A stretch of 7,029 nt of DNA, taken from the NCBI GenBank assembly GCA_900770685.1, contig CAAGLC010000080.1:1-7029 (forward strand), given 5' to 3'. A program made the position numbers and the translations under genes. The DNA comes from Clostridia bacterium. GTDB lineage: Bacteria; Bacillota; Clostridia; Christensenellales; Borkfalkiaceae. Each line of letters begins with the position of its first letter. Within the stretch, counting starts at the first letter, position 1. Positions 1-3,606 of this stretch are shown here, piece by piece. Below the pieces are notes generated by a model that did not search any database, was not told the DNA's origin, and saw nothing but the letters and a program-made list of their open reading frames with translations.

Positions 1-148
1 ATCTCTCATCATATGTTGTATCTTTTATTTTACCGTTCTTATCTAACGTTCTAAAGTAAGTTCCCTTAGGAAGTTGTCTTAACTCACAGATACCACAAAA
101 ATCTTGTTTTAGTTTCTTTAATGGTTTAATTTTAATTTTTCTTTTCAT
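1..148 (-). CDS. Partial uncharacterised protein, 5' part only
   Basis: An open frame starts at ATG 148 and runs off the left edge of the window, giving 49 visible residues. The start lies one base after the stop of the upstream 94-residue gene (TAA, T, ATG), and the AGG of the upstream gene's last codons can serve as ribosome site, so the two are probably translationally coupled. The N-terminus is very basic (MKRKIKIKPLKKLK). It is followed by a CxxC pair (FCGIC) and a segment reading LRQLPKGTYFR. Short proteins with an LxxLPKGxxF segment occur in small mobile elements and some ssDNA phages, but this recollection is not enough to name a family. Nothing is known of its job. Its position at the end of the rep operon makes it an element gene, not a host gene. 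Confidence 0.6.
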   Translation of the reverse strand, partial: MKRKIKIKPLKKLKQDFCGICELRQLPKGTYFRTLDKNGKIKDTTYDER

Positions 149-149
149 A

Positions 150-434
150 TTACCTACCTAAATCACGAATAATAAAGTCAAGTTCCCTTGCCTTTACGTT
201 AGAAGAATTTACTTGACTTAAATCTCTTCTAGCCCAATTCATTTTAGTGTGTTTCTTAATGAGTGAAATTTTATCAGCCTTAGGTAAAGATAATAAAGCC
301 TTTTTGTTTCTAAAAACAAAATCACCTAAAGATTGGTCATTATGAACAGCAATAGCAGTTAGATGAGTTGCACGAGAACTCCAACCACCATAATTACCTT
401 GATATATTCTTTTAAATCTTTGTCTTTTTGCCAT
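150..434 (-). CDS. Uncharacterised small basic protein (94 aa)
   Basis: I do not recognise this protein. It has 94 residues and begins MAKRQRFKRIY, followed by a glycine- and serine-containing patch (YQGNYGGWSSRATH) and a mainly helical, lysine- and arginine-rich C-terminal half. There is no signal peptide, membrane segment or cysteine motif. A strong ribosome site, AAGGAG, lies 7 bases before ATG 434. The gene follows the 115-residue gene by 21 bases and is followed one base later by the start at 148, so it sits in the middle of a compact minus-strand operon. The charge suggests contact with nucleic acid, for example as a packaging, structural or regulatory protein, but that is inference only. 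The reading frame itself is well supported by ribosome site and spacing. Confidence 0.7.
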   Translation of the reverse strand: MAKRQRFKRIYQGNYGGWSSRATHLTAIAVHNDQSLGDFVFRNKKALLSLPKADKISLIKKHTKMNWARRDLSQVNSSNVKARELDFIIRDLGR

Positions 435-455
435 AATTTATCTCCTTAAAATTAT

Positions 456-803
456 TTATCTAACTACGCCAGAGCCCCTTGCTCCACGTCTATCAGTCCT
501 AATTAAATACGCTTTGGTTTTTTTATTTCGAATACCGTTTTTATTATAAAAATGATTTACGATATCTATTTTTAAACGTTTAGGTAGACAAGAAACTTCT
601 TCAACATATCCCGTTTTACAATTAGGCTTATTTGCTTTTAAAATAAAATTAGGCATTGACATATCTATTTTTCCAACGAAATCCAAGTTAGGATTTAATA
701 AATCATTTTTCTTTGTTTTTGAATTGTAAATATAAGCCCTACTGCTATCTATTACTTTAACACCTGCTAATTCTTTTTGATATTTACTAAAAATATTTGA
801 CAT
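456..803 (-). CDS. Uncharacterised basic protein with Arg-rich tail (115 aa)
   Basis: I do not recognise this protein. The frame could start at a GTG at 839, but ATG 803 is preferred because the longer form would begin inside the small-RNA region and would add a weakly supported 12-residue lead. Only a poor ribosome site (AAGG, GGTTGG) precedes ATG 803. The 115 residues begin MSNIFSKYQKELAGV, contain two cysteines near residues 62 and 72, and end in a strongly basic tail (IRTDRRGARGSGVVR). There are no membrane segments. The -35 box of the divergent small-RNA promoter (797-802) overlaps the start codon, so transcription in the two directions should interfere and this gene may be repressed when the RNA is made. 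A basic tail is common in DNA-binding and capsid-type proteins, but no function can be assigned. Confidence 0.62.
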   Translation of the reverse strand: MSNIFSKYQKELAGVKVIDSSRAYIYNSKTKKNDLLNPNLDFVGKIDMSMPNFILKANKPNCKTGYVEEVSCLPKRLKIDIVNHFYNKNGIRNKKTKAYLIRTDRRGARGSGVVR

Positions 804-825
804 ACAATTACCAACCTTGTATAAT
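797..825 (+). promoter_or_regulatory. Consensus sigma-70/sigma-A promoter
   Basis: TTGACA at 797-802 and TATAAT at 820-825 are separated by exactly 17 bases. Both hexamers match the consensus perfectly, which is rare by chance and predicts strong constitutive transcription to the right, starting near 832. The only thing downstream before an intrinsic terminator is about 115 bases of hairpin-rich sequence, so this promoter appears to serve a small RNA. It lies at the start of the oppositely oriented 115-residue gene, and its -35 box covers that gene's start codon. Confidence 0.85.
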
Positions 826-831
826 ATTATT

Positions 832-949
832 GCGTTCACGAGTCCGTAGGTACGGAAGCAACGGTTATTCGCGTTGACAGAGAAGAGTGTTTAACGCACT
901 TTAGCACAGACTTCTCATATAACCACTCTTTATAGGGTGGTTATTTTTT
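832..949 (+). ncRNA. Candidate small structured RNA of the replicon
   Basis: This stretch is bounded by a perfect promoter on the left and an intrinsic terminator on the right and has no ORF of note. On the plus strand it can fold into hairpins TCCGT/ACGGA (843-847 with 852-856), CAACG/CGTTG (859-863 with 872-876) and GAGAAG/CTTCTC (880-885 with 911-916). The last encloses an inner stem AGTGT/GCACT (886-890 with 896-900). The terminator hairpin follows. The RNA runs against the rep operon between two of its genes, so it is antisense to the operon's mRNA and could act on the 74- or 115-residue genes, or dampen read-through. It does not overlap the rep leader, which argues against classic copy-number control. 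It matches no RNA family that I recognise, and a single-strand origin remains possible. Confidence 0.6.
919..949 (+). terminator. Intrinsic terminator of the small RNA
   Basis: A 10-bp stem (919-928 with 935-944, one T-G pair) closes a 6-base loop and is followed by six T residues at 944-949. The T run is on the plus strand only, so it terminates rightward transcription from the promoter at 797-825. The stop codon of the opposite 74-residue gene (941-943) lies inside it. Confidence 0.75.
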
Positions 950-1165
950 ATCTAAATTTTCTAACGTTGTCTTGCTAAATAGTTCGTGTAGAATTAAATC
1001 TCTATGATATTTATTTACAAGTTCATCACGAACTAAAGTAATAGCAATATCCTTTGGTATCTCTAATTCTTCTGAAAGACTTTTTACGTATGCATCAAAA
1101 CTATCAGATAACGCTTTATTCTTTTTTTTTAAGTTAAGTAATATCTTCTTGGCTTTTTCTTTCAT
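941..1165 (-). CDS. Uncharacterised small helical protein (74 aa)
   Basis: I do not recognise this protein. It has 74 residues and is lysine- and glutamate-rich, with a heptad-like N-terminal half (MKEKAKKILLNLKKKNKALSD) and a second helix-forming stretch reading LEIPKDIAITLVRDEL. It is probably an all-helical cytoplasmic protein with no signal peptide or membrane segment. The start at 1165 is three bases after the stop of the broken zinc-ribbon gene, with AAGGA as a ribosome site inside that gene's end, so it was built for coupled translation. It lies in the same reading frame as rep and the zinc-ribbon frame. Its 3' end runs into the terminator of the opposing small RNA. A regulatory or accessory replication role would fit its position behind rep, but nothing in the sequence proves it. 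Confidence 0.62.
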   Translation of the reverse strand: MKEKAKKILLNLKKKNKALSDSFDAYVKSLSEELEIPKDIAITLVRDELVNKYHRDLILHELFSKTTLENLDKK

Positions 1166-1168
1166 CTT

Positions 1169-1429
1169 TTATCCTTTTTTAACCACAATATTATGCTTGA
1201 TAGTATAATCTTTTACATTGTCATTATTTTCACTATGCCAATGTTCCTTAAAAGATTGATTAAACCTAATTTCTTCTATACAAGAAGTTTGACAATTTTC
1301 ACAAATAAAGTAATTATCAAAACAACCTTTAAAACGAAAATAAATATCATTTTACAACATTTCATTACTACACTCTTTACAAGTTTTCTTATGTCGTTGT
1401 TCTTATGCTGTAAATTCATAATAGTTCAT
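1169..1429 (-). pseudogene. Zinc-ribbon gene interrupted by two TAA codons
   Basis: Directly behind rep, a ribosome site AGGTGG and an ATG at 1429 open an 86-codon frame that ends at TAA 1171-1169. It contains two in-frame TAA codons, at codon 9 (1405-1403) and codon 26 (1354-1352). Past these, the frame is open and protein-like: CKEC at residues 17-20, C36, then CENCQTSC at 43-50, with acidic and aromatic residues after. This is the cysteine spacing of a small zinc-binding protein. No ATG lies after the second stop, so restart is unlikely. TAA is the normal stop of the neighbouring host and element genes, so nonsense decay is the simplest reading and recoding is the less likely one. The frame is continuous with rep (stop TAG, three codons, ATG). 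The open plus-strand frame over this stretch is its antisense shadow. Confidence 0.6.
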
Positions 1430-1438
1430 CTTTTCCAC

Positions 1439-2572
1439 CTAAAAGGGTAAACCCTTTGTATCTTCTATTAATTCAAGTTTTAGTTGAAAGGGAACTTCCA
1501 CCTTTTCACAAAAACTATCAAATACCGATTTAAAATCAAATTTTTGTTTTTTATCCTTTTTTAACTTTTTAATTTCATTTTCATAAACCGAAGGTGTACC
1601 ACACGGTTTACCATCCTCATTGAGTCCGTTATAAACAGAAACGGTATCATCGGAAACAACAACGTAGCAAGATATTCTTCTGCATAGTTGATTGAAATCT
1701 TCGTTTCCAGACGTCCGGACTGCTTTATACCAAGCAGGCATGCTTGAATTCATTGACTTGTACCAATACTGCAAGGGGATAGAAGAGGTTATAACTATCA
1801 TCTTTCCATTAAAAACCTTGTTTGCAAAACGACTTTTAACGCTACTTGAAGTATTATTATCTAACATTTTTAATAAATCTTGAAACTCAAATACCGTATC
1901 TCTAACGTCATCAAGTATTATTGCATCTTGACCAAGGTAGTCCTGGAAAGGATCGTTTGAGGAAGAACTTATTGCAAAATCATAACCAAGTTTATCTAAA
2001 AACTTTTTAGCATAATAAGTTTTACCACTTCCAGCCTTACCAGTTACAAACATAACTTGAATATCTCTATCAGGATTAGAAGCTAAAAATTCACAATGAA
2101 GTTTCCAATGGTCTCTTAACAGTTTATAAGCTCGAACTTGTTCATCCTTTGGAAGCGTTTTTATGAAACTTAATTGTTTTACGTAAGAATATTTATCAAA
2201 ATTTCCAAGTATCTTAGCCTTTGCAAGTTCACTCTTAAAATCAAAATTTGCAATAACTTCATCAGGACTATATTGATACTTATGTCTTTGACTATCATTT
2301 CCGTGAATAAGATATAAAAGCATATCTTGCGCACGGCCTTTTACTTTCTCAATTTGAGATTCTTGCAAACCAAACCACTTTGCAACTTCTTTACTATCAA
2401 CACCCGTTTCACCGAAATTTAAGTAAATATCGTAGTGTGGCGTAGCATCTTTGTCTTTATCATGAAGTATATACGCCCATTTCTTAATCGTCTTATACCG
2501 TTTCAAGATATCTTGTAACGGTTCTTTTAGAAATTCTGGTTGCGTAACCACTTCATACTGTTTTAGTTTCAT
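1439..2572 (-). CDS. rep: Rolling-circle replication initiator, HUH nickase plus SF3 helicase
   Basis: This is a 377-residue initiator of the Rep_2/CRESS-like type. It nicks one strand at the origin with a catalytic tyrosine and unwinds DNA with its helicase domain. The N-terminal domain shows AYILHDKDKD (33-42), motif II as PHYDIYLNF (45-53), the tyrosine motif LLYLIH (85-90, Tyr87) and the family segment KYQYSPDEVI. The helicase follows with Walker A GKAGSGKT (178-185), Walker B IILDD (218-222), motif C ITSS (261-264) and an arginine pair in LCRRI (298-299). The C-terminal 50 residues are lysine-rich and poorly conserved. Motif II reads H-Y-D where plasmid relatives usually have H-Y-H. AAGGGG lies before ATG 2572. 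The candidate origin lies immediately upstream. The domain assignment is secure; plasmid versus phage is not. Confidence 0.93.
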   Translation of the reverse strand: MKLKQYEVVTQPEFLKEPLQDILKRYKTIKKWAYILHDKDKDATPHYDIYLNFGETGVDSKEVAKWFGLQESQIEKVKGRAQDMLLYLIHGNDSQRHKYQYSPDEVIANFDFKSELAKAKILGNFDKYSYVKQLSFIKTLPKDEQVRAYKLLRDHWKLHCEFLASNPDRDIQVMFVTGKAGSGKTYYAKKFLDKLGYDFAISSSSNDPFQDYLGQDAIILDDVRDTVFEFQDLLKMLDNNTSSSVKSRFANKVFNGKMIVITSSIPLQYWYKSMNSSMPAWYKAVRTSGNEDFNQLCRRISCYVVVSDDTVSVYNGLNEDGKPCGTPSVYENEIKKLKKDKKQKFDFKSVFDSFCEKVEVPFQLKLELIEDTKGLPF

Positions 2573-2605
2573 TTTTTTAACCCCTTTTCGCTAAAACAAT
2601 AAAAA

Positions 2606-2625
2606 TTTTCCACCTTTTTCCACCT
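2606..2625. repeat. Tandem 10-bp repeats, rep-proximal iteron pair
   Basis: TTTTCCACCT occurs twice back to back (2606-2615 and 2616-2625). Read on the minus strand it is AGGTGGAAAA. The 10-bp period places both copies on one face of the helix. No start codon follows within ribosome-site distance, so this pair is not explained as a Shine-Dalgarno site. Binding by Rep is the likely role. Confidence 0.65.
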
Positions 2626-2632
2626 TTTTTGA

Positions 2633-2659
2633 GAGCCGCTTGACAAGCCCTAGCGGCTC
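2633..2659. other. Stem-loop, candidate Rep nick site
   Basis: GAGCCGCT (2633-2640) is perfectly complementary to AGCGGCTC (2652-2659), with an 11-base loop, TGACAAGCCCT. A second small inverted repeat, CTTG-A-CAAG (2639-2647), shares the left arm and could form an alternative hairpin. No T run follows on either strand, so it is not a terminator. The GC-rich stem stands out from its AT-rich surroundings and lies between the two iteron pairs, where the nick site would be expected. Confidence 0.55.
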
Positions 2660-2725
2660 ACGTGTAATTTATTAGGTTTTATCGTGGAATTTAGCTTATT
2701 ATGTTAATAATAATTAAAGGCTTTC

Positions 2726-2744
2726 TTTTCCACCTTTTCCACCT
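2726..2744. repeat. Tandem repeats, distal iteron pair
   Basis: TTTTCCACCT occurs at 2726-2735 and again at 2735-2744, sharing one base, in the same orientation as the rep-proximal pair. A fifth exact copy, at 1431-1440, overlaps the ribosome site of the zinc-ribbon gene. A near-copy lies inside the rep 3' end around 1496-1506. Confidence 0.6.
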
Positions 2745-2781
2745 TGATTTAACTTTTTTAAATCATTGAATGAAAATATAA

Positions 2782-3006
2782 TTATACTTTATCGGGAAGA
2801 ACTTCTGCATAGGAAGAAATGATTGCTTTCCTAGCACTATAGTTACTATCACCAAGCGAATTACCTTTATCATCTTTTCTATCAAAGTAAGTAACTTCAA
2901 TAGGAATTAGTGCATCACCACACATTGCATAAAAACGAGTACCGTTTTTATCTTTTCCGTCTTTGTCTTTGTAAGTGTAAGCTTTCTTAAATAATTTAAT
3001 ATCCAT
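2782..3006 (-). CDS. Small conserved-looking replicon protein (74 aa), possible ssDNA-binding protein
   Basis: A 74-residue protein encoded just upstream of the candidate origin and rep. It begins MDIKLFKKAYTYKDKDGKDKNGTRFYAMCGDALIPIEVTYF. The alternation of hydrophobic and charged residues and the glycine-containing turns suggest a small beta-barrel, and the C-terminal part (SARKAIISSYAEVLPD) would close it. Compact beta-barrel proteins next to rep in rolling-circle phages and plasmids are often ssDNA-binding proteins, so that is the first guess, but I cannot tie it to a family. AAGGAG lies 8 bases before ATG 3006, a strong ribosome site. That site overlaps the -35 box of the plus-strand promoter at 3018-3047, so the two transcription units face away from each other across a shared region. 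No signal peptide or membrane segment is present. Confidence 0.7.
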   Translation of the reverse strand: MDIKLFKKAYTYKDKDGKDKNGTRFYAMCGDALIPIEVTYFDRKDDKGNSLGDSNYSARKAIISSYAEVLPDKV

Positions 3007-3017
3007 AATTTTTCTCC

Positions 3018-3047
3018 TTGACTAATCGTCACATAAATTTTTATAAC
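3018..3047 (+). promoter_or_regulatory. Probable sigma-70/sigma-A promoter
   Basis: TTGACT (3018-3023) and TATAAC (3042-3047) are 18 bases apart; TTATAA at 3041-3046 gives a 17-base spacer. Transcription would start near 3054, directly before the hairpin-rich region that leads to the ribosome site at 3199-3207. The -35 box abuts the ribosome site of the opposite 74-residue gene, the same arrangement as at the small-RNA promoter at 797-825. Confidence 0.6.
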
Positions 3048-3073
3048 CATAACCTAACAGGAATATGGGGATT

Positions 3074-3164
3074 GGCCAAGGGCGGAGACTATCCGCCCGA
3101 GACCACAGTTCGGTGGCTTGTACCGAAAAGTATATAAAACTCCACATGGGAGCAGTATATCCGC
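3074..3164 (+). ncRNA. Hairpin-rich structured leader or single-strand origin
   Basis: No gene is visible here, but the sequence is densely self-complementary. GGGCGGA/TCCGCCC (3080-3086 with 3092-3098) makes a 7-bp hairpin with loop GACTA. CCAC/GTGG (3103-3106 with 3113-3116) makes a second. CAAG (3077-3080) pairs with CTTG (3117-3120) to enclose both as a three-way junction, with GG (3074-3075) and CC (3123-3124) able to extend it. A further hairpin, CTCC/GGAG (3140-3143 with 3149-3152), follows and is flanked by ATATA/TATAT. The region is richer in G and C than its surroundings. It lies between a plus-strand promoter and a strong ribosome site, as a 5' leader RNA would. It could equally fold as single-stranded DNA and act as a lagging-strand origin. 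It fits no riboswitch class that I could recognise. Confidence 0.5.
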
Positions 3165-3193
3165 TACGTTGTTGAATTTATTTCAACAACGTA
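3165..3193. repeat. 12-bp perfect inverted repeat
   Basis: TACGTTGTTGAA (3165-3176) and TTCAACAACGTA (3182-3193) are perfectly complementary around the 5-base spacer TTTAT. No T run follows on either strand, so a simple intrinsic terminator is unlikely. It lies 5 bases before the ribosome site at 3199-3207 and may be an operator, an RNA hairpin controlling that start, or part of a single-strand origin. Confidence 0.7.
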
Positions 3194-3213
3194 TTAACAA
3201 AAGGAGGAACACG

Positions 3214-3270
3214 ATGAAAAAACATGAAAAACCCTTTGGTGGGATATGCAGGAATCGAACCTGCGCGTAG
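3214..3270 (+). CDS. 18-codon ORF with strong ribosome site, possibly a gene split at the attachment site
   Basis: AAAAGGAGG (3199-3207) lies 6 bases before ATG 3214, the best ribosome site in the window. The frame reads MKKHEKPFGGICRNRTCA and stops at TAG 3268-3270. The second half is simply the antisense of the tRNA-like sequence, so only about eight codons look like a normal protein start. Two readings fit. It may be a short leader peptide, or it may be the 5' end of an element gene whose body lies at the other end of the integrated element and is rejoined when the element is circular. The second would explain why such a good promoter, leader and ribosome site lead to almost nothing. Neither can be decided without the left end of the element. 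Confidence 0.4.
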   Translation: MKKHEKPFGGICRNRTCA

Positions 3271-3299
3271 GAAAAGGATTTACGCTAACCATTTATCCC
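3237..3299 (-). tRNA. Degenerate tRNA-like sequence, probable integration site
   Basis: On the minus strand the 3' half is a canonical tRNA end: T-arm GCAGG-TTCGATT-CCTGC, then ATATCCC, discriminator A and encoded CCA (3239-3237). The 5' end GGGATA pairs with TATCCC to form the acceptor stem. In between, only 63 bases in total remain where about 75 are expected. A D-loop-like GGTTAGCG is present without a D stem. GCGTA and TACGC can pair, but around an 11-base loop, so no standard anticodon arm forms and the identity cannot be read; TTT is a possible anticodon. It is most likely a tRNA pseudogene with an internal deletion. The replicon lies at its 3' side, where tRNA-targeting elements usually insert. 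Confidence 0.5.
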
Positions 3300-3336
3300 A
3301 TAATTAGTTCAATAAAACTTTCATAATAAATACTTT

Positions 3337-3376
3337 AAAAATAAAAATTTGACTGCGACATTATGTCACAATCAAA
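3337..3376 (-). terminator. Minus-strand intrinsic terminator, orphan
   Basis: Arms 3348-3361 and 3363-3376 form a 29-base inverted repeat. On the minus-strand RNA all positions pair, two of them as G-U, whereas on the plus strand those two are A-C mismatches. The minus strand then has two runs of five T (3347-3337). The asymmetry points to a leftward terminator, although no minus-strand gene is visible upstream. The TGCGACA/TGTCACA core could also be a regulator site. Confidence 0.5.
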
Positions 3377-3419
3377 TTATATAAAAACACTTTTTATCGA
3401 CAAAATTTTTACTTTGCTC

Positions 3420-3448
3420 TTGATTTTTACTTTGTATTTTGGTATAAT
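3420..3448 (+). promoter_or_regulatory. uraA-upp promoter with extended -10
   Basis: TTGATT (3420-3425) and TATAAT (3443-3448) are 17 bases apart, and TGG immediately before the -10 box gives an extended -10 element. Transcription would start near 3455, producing a leader of about 150 bases before uraA that contains a short ORF and an attenuator-like terminator. Confidence 0.8.
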
Positions 3449-3478
3449 GTTTAGGATATGTAAAGGGGGATAAGACTT

Positions 3479-3538
3479 ATGCTTTCTTTTTCATTTTGCT
3501 ATGCCGTTAAATCTTACGCCCATTTTATCGTGATTTAA
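3479..3538 (+). CDS. Leader peptide of the uraA-upp operon
   Basis: AAAGGGGG (3462-3469) lies 9 bases before ATG 3479 and opens a 19-codon frame, MLSFSFCYAVKSYAHFIVI, ending in TAA at 3536-3538. The first codons make a pyrimidine-rich stretch (CTTTCTTTTTCATTTT), so the RNA has several runs of U. The stop lies 3 bases before the terminator stem, so a ribosome that reaches it would cover the stem's 5' arm. This is the layout of the E. coli pyrBI leader, where low UTP slows RNA polymerase in a U-rich tract, the ribosome catches up and termination is prevented. The peptide itself need have no function. The parallel is inferred from layout. Confidence 0.55.
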   Translation: MLSFSFCYAVKSYAHFIVI

Positions 3539-3541
3539 ATT

Positions 3542-3569
3542 GAAGTCTTTTATTTTGACTTCTTTTTTT
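3542..3569 (+). terminator. Attenuator terminator in the uraA leader
   Basis: GAAGTC (3542-3547) and GACTTC (3557-3562) form a 6-bp stem with a 9-base loop, followed by seven T residues (3563-3569). It lies after the promoter and before the uraA ribosome site, so it must be bypassed for uraA to be expressed. AAGACTT (3472-3478) is complementary to AAGTCTT (3543-3549) and could form a competing antiterminator pairing just before the leader start codon. Confidence 0.75.
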
Positions 3570-3606
3570 ATAATCTAAAGTAAAATTGTTAAGGAGAAAA
3601 AAAGGT

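Larger units (their letters stand above)
2573..2781. other. Candidate replication origin (double-strand origin region)
   Basis: This non-coding region between the 74-residue gene and rep combines a central stem-loop (2633-2659), two pairs of a 10-bp repeat on either side (2606-2625 and 2726-2744), and AT-rich DNA at about 2660-2720. Repeats bound by the initiator next to a nickable stem-loop are the usual layout of rolling-circle origins of this Rep class. It must also hold the rep promoter and ribosome site, although no minus-strand promoter close to consensus is visible. A weaker inverted copy of the repeat core (CGTGGAATTT, 2683-2692) lies between the pairs. The origin role is inferred from layout, not from a known nick sequence. 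Confidence 0.6.

Noticed and set aside
456..839. Longer form of the 115-residue protein starting at GTG 839
   Set aside because: It would start within the small-RNA transcript and add 12 weakly protein-like residues. ATG 803 is a more natural start, though its ribosome site is also weak, so this stays open.
797..949. Classic antisense RNA controlling rep copy number
   Set aside because: It is more than 480 bases downstream of the rep stop and does not overlap the rep leader or start, so it cannot act in the usual way.
1193..1450. 85-residue plus-strand frame with a hydrophobic, membrane-like translation
   Set aside because: It is the antisense of the zinc-ribbon frame. It has no ribosome site, and its phenylalanine- and isoleucine-rich composition follows from AT-rich antisense DNA.
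1692..1883. 63-residue plus-strand frame inside rep
   Set aside because: It lies antisense to the conserved SF3 helicase domain of rep and has no ribosome site.
2606..2744. Repeats AGGTGG read as ribosome sites on the minus strand
   Set aside because: No start codon follows the four copies at a useful distance. Only the fifth copy, at 1431-1440, precedes an ATG. Tandem pairing fits iterons better.
1..3240. CRISPR array or insertion sequence with transposase
   Set aside because: No regularly spaced repeats of CRISPR size and no DDE or serine recombinase motifs were seen. The iterons are short and only paired.
3455..3541. Purine, preQ1 or PyrR-type element in the uraA leader
   Set aside because: I could not find the conserved core sequences of these elements. 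The leader-peptide and terminator layout explains the region better.
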